Source: Olavius sp. associated proteobacterium Delta 1
GTDB lineage: Bacteria > Desulfobacterota > Desulfobacteria > Desulfobacterales > JAFDCJ01
Assembly: GCA_902749685.1 (NCBI GenBank)
Contig: CACVKW010001536.1
Coordinates: 1 to 44,087, forward strand
DNA length: 44,087 nt
Direction: 5' to 3'
In this document: positions 23,823 to 32,465 of the stretch, piece after piece
Numbering within the stretch: the first letter of the stretch is position 1
How the letters are laid out: each line of letters opens with the position of its first letter
Notes under the pieces: generated by a model
What the model saw: only the letters and a program-made list of their open reading frames with translations
Told to the model about the DNA's origin: nothing
The model's database searches: none
Translations under genes and position numbers: made by a program

Positions 23823-25775
23823 ATGCCTACACACACAGTGAAATTTTTACCCTATGATATGCAAATAGACGTTGAAGATGGCGATACGGTCATTCGGGCG
23901 GCCCTGGAAGCCGGAGTTCATGTGAACGCTTCCTGCGGTGGGGAAGGGGTTTGCGGTAAGTGTCGGGTACTGATTGAGGACGGCACCGTGGACGGCGGAA
24001 CTTCAGAGAAGCTCAGCGTTGAAGACCAGGATAAAGGCTATTGTCTGGCCTGCCAGGCGGCTGTCAAAAGCGATCTGGTCGTGCGGATTCCCGTTGAATC
24101 CACCATTGATGCCGGTGTGCTGAAAATGCAGGCCGCGCCGCGCCGAACAGCCCATATCCGGGAGATGAATTTCGAAGAGCTGAAAGAAAAGGGACTGTTC
24201 GTTGCGCCCGTTGAAAAGAAATATCTGGAACTTCCCGCACCCACGGCGCAGGACAATCTGCCGGATATCACCCGTCTGATCAGCTACCTGCAGCTTGAGC
24301 ACGATGAACATCGCCTGGATGTCACGCTGGCGATGATTCGGAAAATACCCCAGGTGATCCGCGAAGATGATTTCAAGGTTACGGCGACCCTGGTGCGACC
24401 CGTGCGGGATGTCGGCAAAACCCGTATTATCAATATTCAGCCCGGTGATACGTCCGAACAAAGTTATGCGATTGCCATGGATATCGGGACGACCACAATT
24501 TATGGCCAGGTTATCGACCTGATCAGCGGTGACGTCCTGGCCGAGCACGGGGAGTTTAACGGACAGATCAGTTACGGCGAGGATGTCATCTCGCGCATTG
24601 TGTATGCGGAAAAGCCCGGCGGTCTGGCAAAAATAAACGAGGTCGTCATTGCAACCATCAATAAGATATTAACCAGGATTATCAAACGATCCGGTGTTAA
24701 CCAGGAAAATATATCGACCATCACCCTGGCCGGCAACACGACCATGACGCAGTTGTTGCTGGCTGTTGATCCACGATCCATCCGGCGTGCCCCTTATGTG
24801 CCGGCCGCCACACTTTATCCCCCCATGAAGGCCTCCGATCTGGGCATGGAATTGGACGATCATGTAGCCGCATTGGTTTACCCGGCGGTTTCAAGCTATG
24901 TGGGTGGCGATATTGTGGCCGGTGTAATGGGGTCGGGTATATATCGGTCCGAAGCATTAACCCTCTATCTGGATGTCGGCACCAATGCCGAAATCGTGAT
25001 CGGTAACAAAGACTGGCTGGCATGTGCGGCCTGTTCAGCCGGTCCGGCTTTTGAAGGCGGGGGCTTGAAATTCGGGATGCGTGCGGCCAAAGGGGCGATC
25101 GAAGATTTTTCAATTGATCCGACCACCTTTGAGCCTATGATTATCACCATCGGCAATGTCCGACCCAAAGGAATCTGCGGGTCCGGATTGATTATTATGG
25201 CAGCTGTTATGTTTGAAATGGGGATTATTAACAATCTGGGTAAATTTGACCGTGATCTGGACACCCCCCGCATTCGTGAGGATCACGGCATCTATGAGTA
25301 CGTACTGGCCTGGCAGGATGAAACCCAGATTGATCGCGATATTACCTTAACGGAAATCGACATCGAAAATCTCATCCGGGCCAAAGGCGCTATCTATAGC
25401 GGCTGCATGACCCTGTTAACCGAGGTGGGAATGAGTATTGCCGAAATTGAACACATTATTTTGGCCGGCGGGTTCGGCAGTTATGTGGATCTGGAAAAGG
25501 CCATGACCATTGGTTTGCTGCCGGAACTGGACACCGAAAAGGTTACCTTTATCGGCAATGGTTCGTTGATGGGTGCCAGAATGAGTTCATTGACCAACCG
25601 CATCCGCCGAGACGTCGTGGAAGTTACTAAAAAAATGACCAATTTTGAACTATCGGATACAATTTCGTATATGGATAATTATGTGGCAGCCCTCTTTTTA
25701 CCCCACACGGACATGAACCAGTTCCCCAAAATAAAATCCCGCCTGGAAACGCGCAGGAAAATGAATCAAATTTAA
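23823..25775 (+). CDS. Reductive activator of the corrinoid iron-sulfur protein (RACo-like ASKHA ATPase)
   Basis: Starting at 23823 (AAGGA about nine bases upstream) gives 650 residues. The N-terminus is a plant-type [2Fe-2S] ferredoxin domain with C38, C44, C47 and C74. A linker domain precedes an ASKHA-fold ATPase whose phosphate loop is DIGTT from D220, with further motifs TLAGNTTMTQLLL, LDVGTNAEIVIG, GICGSGLI and ILAGGFGSYVDLEKA. Such proteins use ATP to return inactive Co(II) corrinoid to Co(I). Placement directly upstream of acsD fits reactivation of AcsCD. A longer frame from 23757 lacks a ribosome site. Confidence 0.9.
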   Translation: MPTHTVKFLPYDMQIDVEDGDTVIRAALEAGVHVNASCGGEGVCGKCRVLIEDGTVDGGTSEKLSVEDQDKGYCLACQAAVKSDLVVRIPVESTIDAGVLKMQAAPRRTAHIREMNFEELKEKGLFVAPVEKKYLELPAPTAQDNLPDITRLISYLQLEHDEHRLDVTLAMIRKIPQVIREDDFKVTATLVRPVRDVGKTRIINIQPGDTSEQSYAIAMDIGTTTIYGQVIDLISGDVLAEHGEFNGQISYGEDVISRIVYAEKPGGLAKINEVVIATINKILTRIIKRSGVNQENISTITLAGNTTMTQLLLAVDPRSIRRAPYVPAATLYPPMKASDLGMELDDHVAALVYPAVSSYVGGDIVAGVMGSGIYRSEALTLYLDVGTNAEIVIGNKDWLACAACSAGPAFEGGGLKFGMRAAKGAIEDFSIDPTTFEPMIITIGNVRPKGICGSGLIIMAAVMFEMGIINNLGKFDRDLDTPRIREDHGIYEYVLAWQDETQIDRDITLTEIDIENLIRAKGAIYSGCMTLLTEVGMSIAEIEHIILAGGFGSYVDLEKAMTIGLLPELDTEKVTFIGNGSLMGARMSSLTNRIRRDVVEVTKKMTNFELSDTISYMDNYVAALFLPHTDMNQFPKIKSRLETRRKMNQI

Positions 25776-25806
25776 TTAGAAATTTATATTCATACGGGCT
25801 CCGCTC

Positions 25807-25833
25807 TTGACAAACCTATCCACTCCATATAAA
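25807..25833 (+). promoter_or_regulatory. Weak candidate promoter upstream of acsD
   Basis: A perfect TTGACA (25807-25812) is followed after 15 bp by TATAAA (25828-25833); the spacing is short. Downstream, AGGTCT (25866-25871) and AGACCT (25890-25895) could form a leader hairpin. This is the only promoter-like pair I see in the 457-bp gap before acsD. Confidence 0.3.
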
Positions 25834-25941
25834 TGGTAATATTCTTTATTTTACGAAGGACCGACAGGTCTTCAGGCAAGTGATATTGCAGACCTATACA
25901 GTATGAATTAAATCTCAGAAATCAAGGTTTAATTATAAAAG

Positions 25942-26048
25942 GATTGAGGAATTGACGGATTGGGGAATTGAGGGGTTGAGGAGTTTAGCTACGAGAAAAT
26001 TTCGATTTAATTCCTAAATTCCTCAATTCCCCAATCCCTAAATTACAC
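25942..26048. repeat. Paired octamer arrays (AATTGAGG type)
   Basis: Left arm 25942-25981 is exactly five 8-bp words: GATTGAGG, AATTGACG, GATTGGGG, AATTGAGG, GGTTGAGG. Right arm 26009-26048 is exactly five complementary-type words: AATTCCTA, AATTCCTC, AATTCCCC, AATCCCTA, AATTACAC. The loop is 27 bp. It lies in the acsD leader region. Confidence 0.9.
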
Positions 26049-26232
26049 AATCAATGGCTATATCTACCGTTTGTAGATTGATAATATAATAAAAACAAGA
26101 AAGGGGGGATGTTAAAAAAATTAAGCGAACTTGCCAGTAATACAGACCCATTTGTGGTTAACTCCTTGCAATGTTTCAATTTTGAACACTGCATTCATTA
26201 ACCGAAGTAGACAACGTAATAAGGAGGTAACA

Positions 26233-27810
26233 TTGGCTTTTGAATTTTTTAAAGAATCCTATACCGGCAATATCAAGGAAATTACCTTGGGCAAGGGTGA
26301 CAAAGCCGTAACTGTCGGCGGAGAGGCGTGTTATCCGTTCTACCAGTTCGAAGGTGCGATGCCCAACAAACCCAAAATTGCCATGGAAATCTGGGATATG
26401 GAACCCGAAGAGTGGCCGGAAGCGGCGCTCAGTCCTTTCAAGGACGTCGTTTCCGATCCGGCGGCCTGGGCCAAGAAATGCGTTGAGGAATACGGTGCCG
26501 AAATGATCGTTTTGCAGCTTAAAAGCACCGACCCCAACGGTGAAAACGCATCGGCCGAAGAGGCGGTTGCCAGCGTTAAAAAAGTCCTGGGTGCCGTGGA
26601 TGTACCCCTGATCATCTGGGGCACCGCCAGCGTCGAAAAAGATGAGGAAGTCCTCAAAAAAATTGCCGAAGATTGCCAGGGAGAAAACCTGATTCTAGGA
26701 CCGGTGGAGGACAAAAATCATAAAGGTATCGGTGCGGCGGCCATGGGTTTCGGGCATTCCATTATCTCATCTTCCCCCATTGATGTTAACCTTGCCAAGC
26801 AATGCAACATTCTGCTTGAGAACCTGGGAATGCCCATGGACCGGATAATTATCGACCCCACCACCGGTGGACTGGGATACGGCCTGGAGTATTCGTATTC
26901 CGTAATGGAACGTATCCGCATGGCGGCACTGGCCCAGGGAGATGACAAACTGCAGCTGCCGCTGATCAACAACCTCGGCAACGAGGTCTGGAAATGCAAG
27001 GAAGCCAAACAGCCGGCCGATGAGGCACCGTTGCTGGGAGATCCGGAAAAGCGCCCGATTCTGATGGAAGCGGTGGGCGCGGTGGCCTACCTGATGAGTG
27101 GTTCCAATGTGCTGATGATGCGTCATCCCGAATCTATCCGAATGGTGAAAGCTTACATTGACCTGGTTTCGGAAGGCGGCATGGCCTCTGATGTGGCGCC
27201 GATCAATAAGCAATTGGATGATGTCGAGATTGATTTTCTATCCTTGTCTCCCGATCCGGACCTGACCATCGCCGAAGAAAAAGAGAAAAAACCGGCTCCG
27301 GCCAAAAAAGCCGCAGTCCCTGCCCCTGCCAAAGAAGCGGCACCGGCGGCAGCCAAGGCGGAGCCTGCCAAAAAGGCGGCTCCGGCGCCCGAGCCCGCAG
27401 CACCGGCAGAAGCATCCAAAGTTGAGGCGGTCGTAGACGAAAAAGCCGATGCCGAAGCGGCAGCTAAAGCCAAGGCCGAAGCAGAAGCCAAGGCCAAGCT
27501 GGATGCCGAAGCCCAGGCCAAAGCCGATGAAGAGGCCCGGCTCAAGGCTGAAGCCGAAGCTATGGCCAAGGCCGAAGCGGACGCCAAGGCCAAAACTGAG
27601 GAAGCAGCCCGCAAGGCAGCTGAAGAGAAGGCGAAAGCCGAGACCGAGCTTGAGGAAATCCGCCAAAAACGTGCCGCTGAACGGGAAAAACTGGCCAGCC
27701 AGCGCGCCGATGTTGCGTCGGAAGAAGTTTCGAAGACCCCCGCGGCGGTTCAGAAATCCATGGTCGACAAGCTGATCGACAACCTGGTCTGGATTCATAA
27801 GAGAGACTAA
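26233..27810 (+). CDS. CODH/ACS complex corrinoid protein small subunit AcsD with long Ala/Lys/Glu-rich extension
   Basis: The start is the TTG at 26233, five bases after AAGGAGG; an upstream in-frame ATG adds 34 residues without support. Residues 1-345 are the AcsD TIM-barrel subunit (GGEACYPFYQFEGAMPNKPK, PLIIWGTASVEKDEEVL, IIDPTTGGLGYGLEYSYSVM, LMEAVGAVAYLMSGSNVLMM). With AcsC it carries the corrinoid that shuttles methyl groups. Residues about 346-490 are low-complexity: first Pro/Ala/Lys-rich, then AKAEAEAK-type heptad helix. A final segment KSMVDKLIDNLVWIHKRD closes the 525-residue protein. Classical AcsD is near 310 residues, so the tail is an addition, perhaps a tether or assembly arm. 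Confidence 0.92.
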   Translation: MAFEFFKESYTGNIKEITLGKGDKAVTVGGEACYPFYQFEGAMPNKPKIAMEIWDMEPEEWPEAALSPFKDVVSDPAAWAKKCVEEYGAEMIVLQLKSTDPNGENASAEEAVASVKKVLGAVDVPLIIWGTASVEKDEEVLKKIAEDCQGENLILGPVEDKNHKGIGAAAMGFGHSIISSSPIDVNLAKQCNILLENLGMPMDRIIIDPTTGGLGYGLEYSYSVMERIRMAALAQGDDKLQLPLINNLGNEVWKCKEAKQPADEAPLLGDPEKRPILMEAVGAVAYLMSGSNVLMMRHPESIRMVKAYIDLVSEGGMASDVAPINKQLDDVEIDFLSLSPDPDLTIAEEKEKKPAPAKKAAVPAPAKEAAPAAAKAEPAKKAAPAPEPAAPAEASKVEAVVDEKADAEAAAKAKAEAEAKAKLDAEAQAKADEEARLKAEAEAMAKAEADAKAKTEEAARKAAEEKAKAETELEEIRQKRAAEREKLASQRADVASEEVSKTPAAVQKSMVDKLIDNLVWIHKRD

Positions 27811-27888
27811 CCGGTTGATCAGGCGGGCGATGACATTTACGCTAATTAATGATGTACAAATCAAAATAACTATGAGGAGGAACCTCGT

Positions 27889-29922
27889 ATGGCAGTAGAA
27901 AAAAAGGATAGCACTAAACCGGCAAAGGCACCCAAACTGGCGGACCCCATTGCAGCGAGCATCGATGTGGCCAGCCAGCAGATGATCAGGCGCGCCCAGG
28001 ATCTGGGCGTTGATACGGTTTTTGACCGGGCGGTGAATATGAAACCCTGCAATATCGGTATTCAGGGGATTTGCTGTAAAAACTGCGCCATGGGCCCCTG
28101 TCGCCTGCCGCTGCCCAAAGGCGGCATTGAAGGCGAAGACACCCGCAAAGGTTTATGCGGCGCCACCGCCAACACCATTGCAGCCCGTAACTTTGCCCGC
28201 ATGGTCGCCGCCGGTGTGGCAGCCCATTCCGATCATGGACGGGCAGTGGCCGAAGTCTTTTTGTCGGTGGCGCGTAAGGAAACCGAAGATTACCGGATTA
28301 AAGATCCTGGTAAACTGCTGGCCATTGCCCACACCCTGGATGTGGCCACCACCGTCGAGGTGGACGGTGAACAAGTCGATCGTGATATCGATGAAATCGC
28401 CCTGGAGTTTGCCGAAAAAGCGCTCAACGAGTGGGGCAAGGCCGAAGGAACCCTTGAATATCTGAAACGGGCGCCGAAGCCCCTGTATGATAAATGGGTA
28501 AAAAACGGCGTTTTGCCTCGCAATATCGATCGGGAGGTCGTCGAGATTATGCACCGCACCCACATGGGGGTGGATCAGGATTATAAAAACCTTGTTAAAC
28601 AATGCACCCGTGCATCGCTGGCGGACGGCTGGGCCGGATCGATGATAGCCACCGATCTTCAGGATGTGATGTTCGGCACCCCCTCGCCGCTGCAGAGCGA
28701 GGCGAATATCGGCATCATGAAGGAAGATCATGTCAACGTCATCGTGCATGGTCATGAGCCGGTGCTCTCGGAAATGATCGTAGCGGCGTCCCAGTCCCAG
28801 GAGATGATCGACTACGCCAAATCCAAGGGGGCCAAGGGAATTCAGCTGGGCGGCATTTGCTGCACCGCTAATGAAATTTTGCAGCGCCACGGCGTACCGC
28901 CGGCCGGCAATTTTCTGCAGCAGGAACTGGTAATCGTGACCGGTGCCTGTGATGCCATGGTGGTGGACGTCCAGTGCGTTTTCCAAAACCTGGCCAACGT
29001 GGCCAAGTGCTTTCACACCAAGCTGATCACCACTCACCCGATTGCCAGGATGGAGCAGGACAACGTGATTCACATCGAGTTTGACGAACACCATGCCATG
29101 GAAGACGCCAAACGGATTCTAAAAATGGCCATCGATAATTTCGAGAACCGTGGGACCGAAGTGGTGATTCCGCCGCAGAAAGCCACCCAGATTGCCGGTT
29201 TCGGCGTCGAGTCCATCGAATACCACCTGGGCGGCACCTTCCGCGGTTCGTATTACACCTTAAATGACAACATCATTAACGGCCGCATCCGAGGCGGCGC
29301 CGGCGTCGTGGGATGCAACAATGCCCGCTCCCAGCACAACAATGAATGCGTCACCCTGATTAAAGAATTGATCAAAAACGACGTCGTTGTTCTGACCACC
29401 GGCTGCAACGCCATTGCGTGTGCGACCGAAGGCTTGTTGACACCGGAAACCGCTGCGGTTTACTGCGGACCCGGCCTGGCCGAAGTTTGTGAAACTGTGG
29501 GAATTCCGCCGGTGCTGCATTTGGGCTCCTGCGTGGATAACAGCCGTATTTTGCTGGCCCTGACGGAAATGGTGAAAGCGGGCGGTCTCGGCAATGACAT
29601 CTCGGATTTGCCGGCGGCCGGCAGTGCACCGGAATGGATGAGTGAGAAGGCCATCGCCATTGGTCACTATTTTGTCAGCTCAGGAGTTTACACCGTGTTT
29701 GGCGGTATTTTGCAAACCACGGGCGCCCCCGTATTCCAGGATTATCTCTTTAAAGAGATGGAAAAGATTTACGGCGGCAAGTGGGATATGCACACCGATC
29801 CGATCAAGCATGCCCATGCCATTATCGACCACATCGACAAGAAGCGCAAAGCGCTGGGTATCGACAAGGCCAGGGAACGGGTCTTGATGGATATGGCAAG
29901 TCGTCAGGCACTCGAGGCCTAA
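27889..29922 (+). CDS. Anaerobic carbon monoxide dehydrogenase catalytic subunit
   Basis: The 677-residue Ni-Fe enzyme interconverts CO2 and CO. The N-terminal Cys cluster for the D and B Fe-S centres is visible (C54, C62, C63, C66, C71 in PCNIGIQGICCKNCAMGPCR). C-cluster ligand regions include GGICCTANEI, GCNNARSQHNNECVTL, TTGCNAIACATEG and HLGSCVDNSR. Length and order match the CooS/AcsA family. GAGGAGG precedes the ATG. It follows acsD by 78 bp and precedes acsB, as expected for the bifunctional CODH/ACS complex. Confidence 0.96.
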   Translation: MAVEKKDSTKPAKAPKLADPIAASIDVASQQMIRRAQDLGVDTVFDRAVNMKPCNIGIQGICCKNCAMGPCRLPLPKGGIEGEDTRKGLCGATANTIAARNFARMVAAGVAAHSDHGRAVAEVFLSVARKETEDYRIKDPGKLLAIAHTLDVATTVEVDGEQVDRDIDEIALEFAEKALNEWGKAEGTLEYLKRAPKPLYDKWVKNGVLPRNIDREVVEIMHRTHMGVDQDYKNLVKQCTRASLADGWAGSMIATDLQDVMFGTPSPLQSEANIGIMKEDHVNVIVHGHEPVLSEMIVAASQSQEMIDYAKSKGAKGIQLGGICCTANEILQRHGVPPAGNFLQQELVIVTGACDAMVVDVQCVFQNLANVAKCFHTKLITTHPIARMEQDNVIHIEFDEHHAMEDAKRILKMAIDNFENRGTEVVIPPQKATQIAGFGVESIEYHLGGTFRGSYYTLNDNIINGRIRGGAGVVGCNNARSQHNNECVTLIKELIKNDVVVLTTGCNAIACATEGLLTPETAAVYCGPGLAEVCETVGIPPVLHLGSCVDNSRILLALTEMVKAGGLGNDISDLPAAGSAPEWMSEKAIAIGHYFVSSGVYTVFGGILQTTGAPVFQDYLFKEMEKIYGGKWDMHTDPIKHAHAIIDHIDKKRKALGIDKARERVLMDMASRQALEA

Positions 29923-29931
29923 AAAAACATT

Positions 29932-30053
29932 GAAGAATGAAGATTGAATATTGAAGAATTATGGAAGTCGCGACGCTCCGTCATAATTTTTTTAATTGAC
30001 CGCCGGAGGCGAACCTCAAATATTCAATCTTCAATCTAAAATATTCAATCTTT
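29932..30053. repeat. Paired heptad arrays between cooS and acsB
   Basis: Left arm 29932-29959 is four words GAAGAAT, GAAGATT, GAATATT, GAAGAAT. Right arm 30019-30053 is five complementary-type words AATATTC, AATCTTC, AATCTAA, AATATTC, AATCTTT. The core GTCGCGACGCTCC (29967-29979) is the complement of the GAGCGAAGCGAC-type core seen at 11709 and 42303, with two changes. Confidence 0.88.
29957..29993 (+). terminator. Terminator-like hairpin inside the cooS-acsB spacer
   Basis: AATTATG (29957-29963) pairs with CATAATT (29982-29988), with partial inner pairing around GTCGCGACG, and is followed by a run of seven T (29987-29993). This could terminate or attenuate transcription between cooS and acsB. 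The inner pairing is imperfect. Confidence 0.45.
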
Positions 30054-30079
30054 AACTGATCTCCACGAAGGAGGAAAAT

Positions 30080-32293
30080 ATGTCTAAGTTAGTTGCATTT
30101 GCTGCCATCCAGGGCGGTTACAATGTTGTATCACAGGTAGAAGGGGAATACCAAAGAGCGCTGGATACCTTTGACGCTGACACCAAGGTCGGATTTCCCA
30201 ACACGGCTTATTATTTACCGGTGATTTATTCGTTGCTGGGAATCAAGGTTGAAACCCTTGAAGATATTAAAAAACCCCTGGATGTGGCGCGCAAGCTGCT
30301 GCCGCCCCACGTCAAGGGTATGAACCATCTGCCCTATCTGGGTCCGCTGCTGGATGCCGGCATGTCCACTTTGTTTTGTTTTGAGATTCGGGAAGCCCTG
30401 CGCTATCTCAACGAGCCGGAATTTTACCTGCATTCCGAGGAGCCTGATATCGAGGGCGGCAAAATCTGGCTGGGCGCTGCGGACGACACGGTTTTTCGTA
30501 AAAGAGGGGTAGAATTTGTCGACGGCACCGCTCCCGGCTTTGCCGCGATTGTGGGGGCTGCGCCGACCGCTGAGATTGCCAAAGATATCGTCGAAGACTA
30601 CCAGCGGCGAAGCTTGTATATCTTTCTGGCAGCCAACCAGAACAACACCTCGGTCACCAATCAGCTGATTGAAGCCGGCGTGCAAATCGGCTGGAATACC
30701 CGCATTGTGCCTTTCGGACCGGATATTTCTTCGGCTATTTTTGCTTTGGGCTTTGCCAACCGCGCCGCCATGGCGTTTGGCAACGTTCAGCCCGGAGACT
30801 ACAAAAAAATGCTGCTTTACAATAAAAACCGCATTTTTGCCTTTGTCAATGCCCTGGGTGATGTGGGCACCGACTGGGCCGGCGCGGCCGCGGGCTGTGT
30901 TAACTGGGGTTTTCCGACCCTGGCCGACACCGACATCCCCGAGGTGCTGCCTACCGGTATCTGCACCTACGAGCATGTCGTGGCCAATGTGCGCCATGAT
31001 GAACTCGTCCAGAGATCGGTTGAGGTGCGGGGTCTAAAGGTGACCGTATCCGAAATAGAAATTCCCTGTTCTTTCGGCCCGGCCTACGAAGGTGAGCGTG
31101 TCAGGGGTGCCGATCTTTACGCCCAGACGGGCGGCGGCAAAACCCAGTGCACCGAGCTGGTTAAGATGGCCGAGATGAACGAGATCGAAGACGGCAAAGT
31201 AAACATCGTCGGCCCTGATATTGGAGATGTCGAAGCGGGCGGAACCTTTCCGCTGGGAATTTCGGTCCAGATAGCCGGCCGGGAGTTCCAGACGGATTTC
31301 GAGCCGATCCTCGAACGCCAGATTCACCATCTCATCAACTACATCCAGGGGGTCATGCATATCGGACAGCGGGATATCTCCTGGGTTCGTATCAGCAAAG
31401 CCGCCATCGACAAAGGCTTTACGCTCAAAGATATCGGCGTCGTTTTGCATGCCAAATTTCATCAGGATTTTCAAAAGATCATTGATAAGGTCGAGGTCAC
31501 GCTCTACACCGATAAAAAGGACGTGGATGATTTGACCAAACGCGCACGGGGCGAATACAAGATGCGTGACGAGCGGGTGGAAAAGATGACCGATGAGGAT
31601 GTGGAAACTTACTATTCCTGCACCCTGTGTCAATCCTTTGCCCCCAACCACGTGTGCACGGTCAGCCCCGAGCGTACCGGGCTGTGCGGCGCTTACAACT
31701 GGATGGACTGCAAGGCTTCCTTTGAAATCAATCCCACCGGACCCAATCAGCCGATTGAAAAGGGCGAATGCCTGGATCCCGTGCTGGGACAGTGGAAAGG
31801 AGTCAATGAGTTTGTCTACAAGGCATCGCGCGGCGCGGTCACCCACTATAACTTCTACTCCATGGTGACCGATCCCATGACGACCTGCGGCTGCTGCGAG
31901 TGTATTGCCGCTATGCTGCCTACCTGCAACGGGGTCATGACGGTCAACCGTGATTACATGGGCGAAACCCCCTGCGGTATGAAATTCACCACCTTGGCCG
32001 GTGTCATGGGTGGTGGTGCTTCTTCGCCGGGTTTTGTGGGCCATTCCAAATTCAACATTACCCAGGGCAAGTTCATCGTCGGTGACGGCGGCCTGGCCCG
32101 GATGGTGTGGATGCCCAAAATTCTCAAAGAAGAGATCAAAGATCGGATCATCAAGCGGGGGAAGGAGCTCGGAATCCCCGACTTGATTGACCGGATAGCC
32201 GATGAAACCGTCGGTATCACCGAGGAAGAGATTTTGCCCTTCCTCCAGGAGAAAAAACATCCGGCCCTGGATATGGATCCGATTATCGGATAA
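30080..32293 (+). CDS. Acetyl-CoA synthase AcsB (CODH/ACS alpha/beta-type subunit)
   Basis: The 737-residue enzyme assembles acetyl-CoA from a methyl group, CO and CoA on its Ni-Ni-[4Fe-4S] A-cluster. The A-cluster ligands are C514, C517, C526, C536, C603 and C605, the last two in TTCGCCECIAAML. These numbers are a constant offset of eight from the residues known in Moorella (506, 509, 518, 528, 595, 597). The N-terminal CODH-interaction domain and the C-terminal FVGHSKFNITQGKFIVGDGG region are intact. GGAGG lies upstream of the ATG, just beyond the word array. All three structural domains appear complete. Confidence 0.96.
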   Translation: MSKLVAFAAIQGGYNVVSQVEGEYQRALDTFDADTKVGFPNTAYYLPVIYSLLGIKVETLEDIKKPLDVARKLLPPHVKGMNHLPYLGPLLDAGMSTLFCFEIREALRYLNEPEFYLHSEEPDIEGGKIWLGAADDTVFRKRGVEFVDGTAPGFAAIVGAAPTAEIAKDIVEDYQRRSLYIFLAANQNNTSVTNQLIEAGVQIGWNTRIVPFGPDISSAIFALGFANRAAMAFGNVQPGDYKKMLLYNKNRIFAFVNALGDVGTDWAGAAAGCVNWGFPTLADTDIPEVLPTGICTYEHVVANVRHDELVQRSVEVRGLKVTVSEIEIPCSFGPAYEGERVRGADLYAQTGGGKTQCTELVKMAEMNEIEDGKVNIVGPDIGDVEAGGTFPLGISVQIAGREFQTDFEPILERQIHHLINYIQGVMHIGQRDISWVRISKAAIDKGFTLKDIGVVLHAKFHQDFQKIIDKVEVTLYTDKKDVDDLTKRARGEYKMRDERVEKMTDEDVETYYSCTLCQSFAPNHVCTVSPERTGLCGAYNWMDCKASFEINPTGPNQPIEKGECLDPVLGQWKGVNEFVYKASRGAVTHYNFYSMVTDPMTTCGCCECIAAMLPTCNGVMTVNRDYMGETPCGMKFTTLAGVMGGGASSPGFVGHSKFNITQGKFIVGDGGLARMVWMPKILKEEIKDRIIKRGKELGIPDLIDRIADETVGITEEEILPFLQEKKHPALDMDPIIG

Positions 32294-32300
32294 AAAAAAG

Positions 32301-32448
32301 CGAGTTGCGAGTTGCGGGTTGCGAGTTGCGCGTTGAACCAAATCAGCGTGCGCTCAGCAACTCGGTTCTTGTAACCCGTAACACGCAACCCGAAACCCGT
32401 AACGCGAAACGCGTAACACGAAACGCGTAACGCGCACCCCGTAACTCG
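32301..32448. repeat. Paired heptad arrays between acsB and acsC
   Basis: Left arm 32301-32335 is five heptads CGNGTTG (CGAGTTG, CGAGTTG, CGGGTTG, CGAGTTG, CGCGTTG). Right arm 32372-32448 is eleven heptads of the complement NAACNCG without a single slip. The arms are separated by 36 bp containing AGCGTGCGCT. The array ends just before the acsC ribosome site AAGGAGA. Confidence 0.93.
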
Positions 32449-32465
32449 TTTATAAGGAGATAAAA

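Noticed and set aside
26131..26232. ATG start 34 codons upstream for acsD
   Set aside because: No ribosome site and no family similarity in the extra residues; the TTG at 26233 has AAGGAGG.
27238..27864. Long antisense frame rich in Phe, Gly and Leu
   Set aside because: It is the shadow of the Ala/Lys/Glu-rich tail of acsD.
31034..32341. 435-codon open frame antisense to acsB
   Set aside because: It mirrors the whole 3' half of a clearly real gene, has no ribosome site or recognisable domain, and is explained by the codon bias of acsB.
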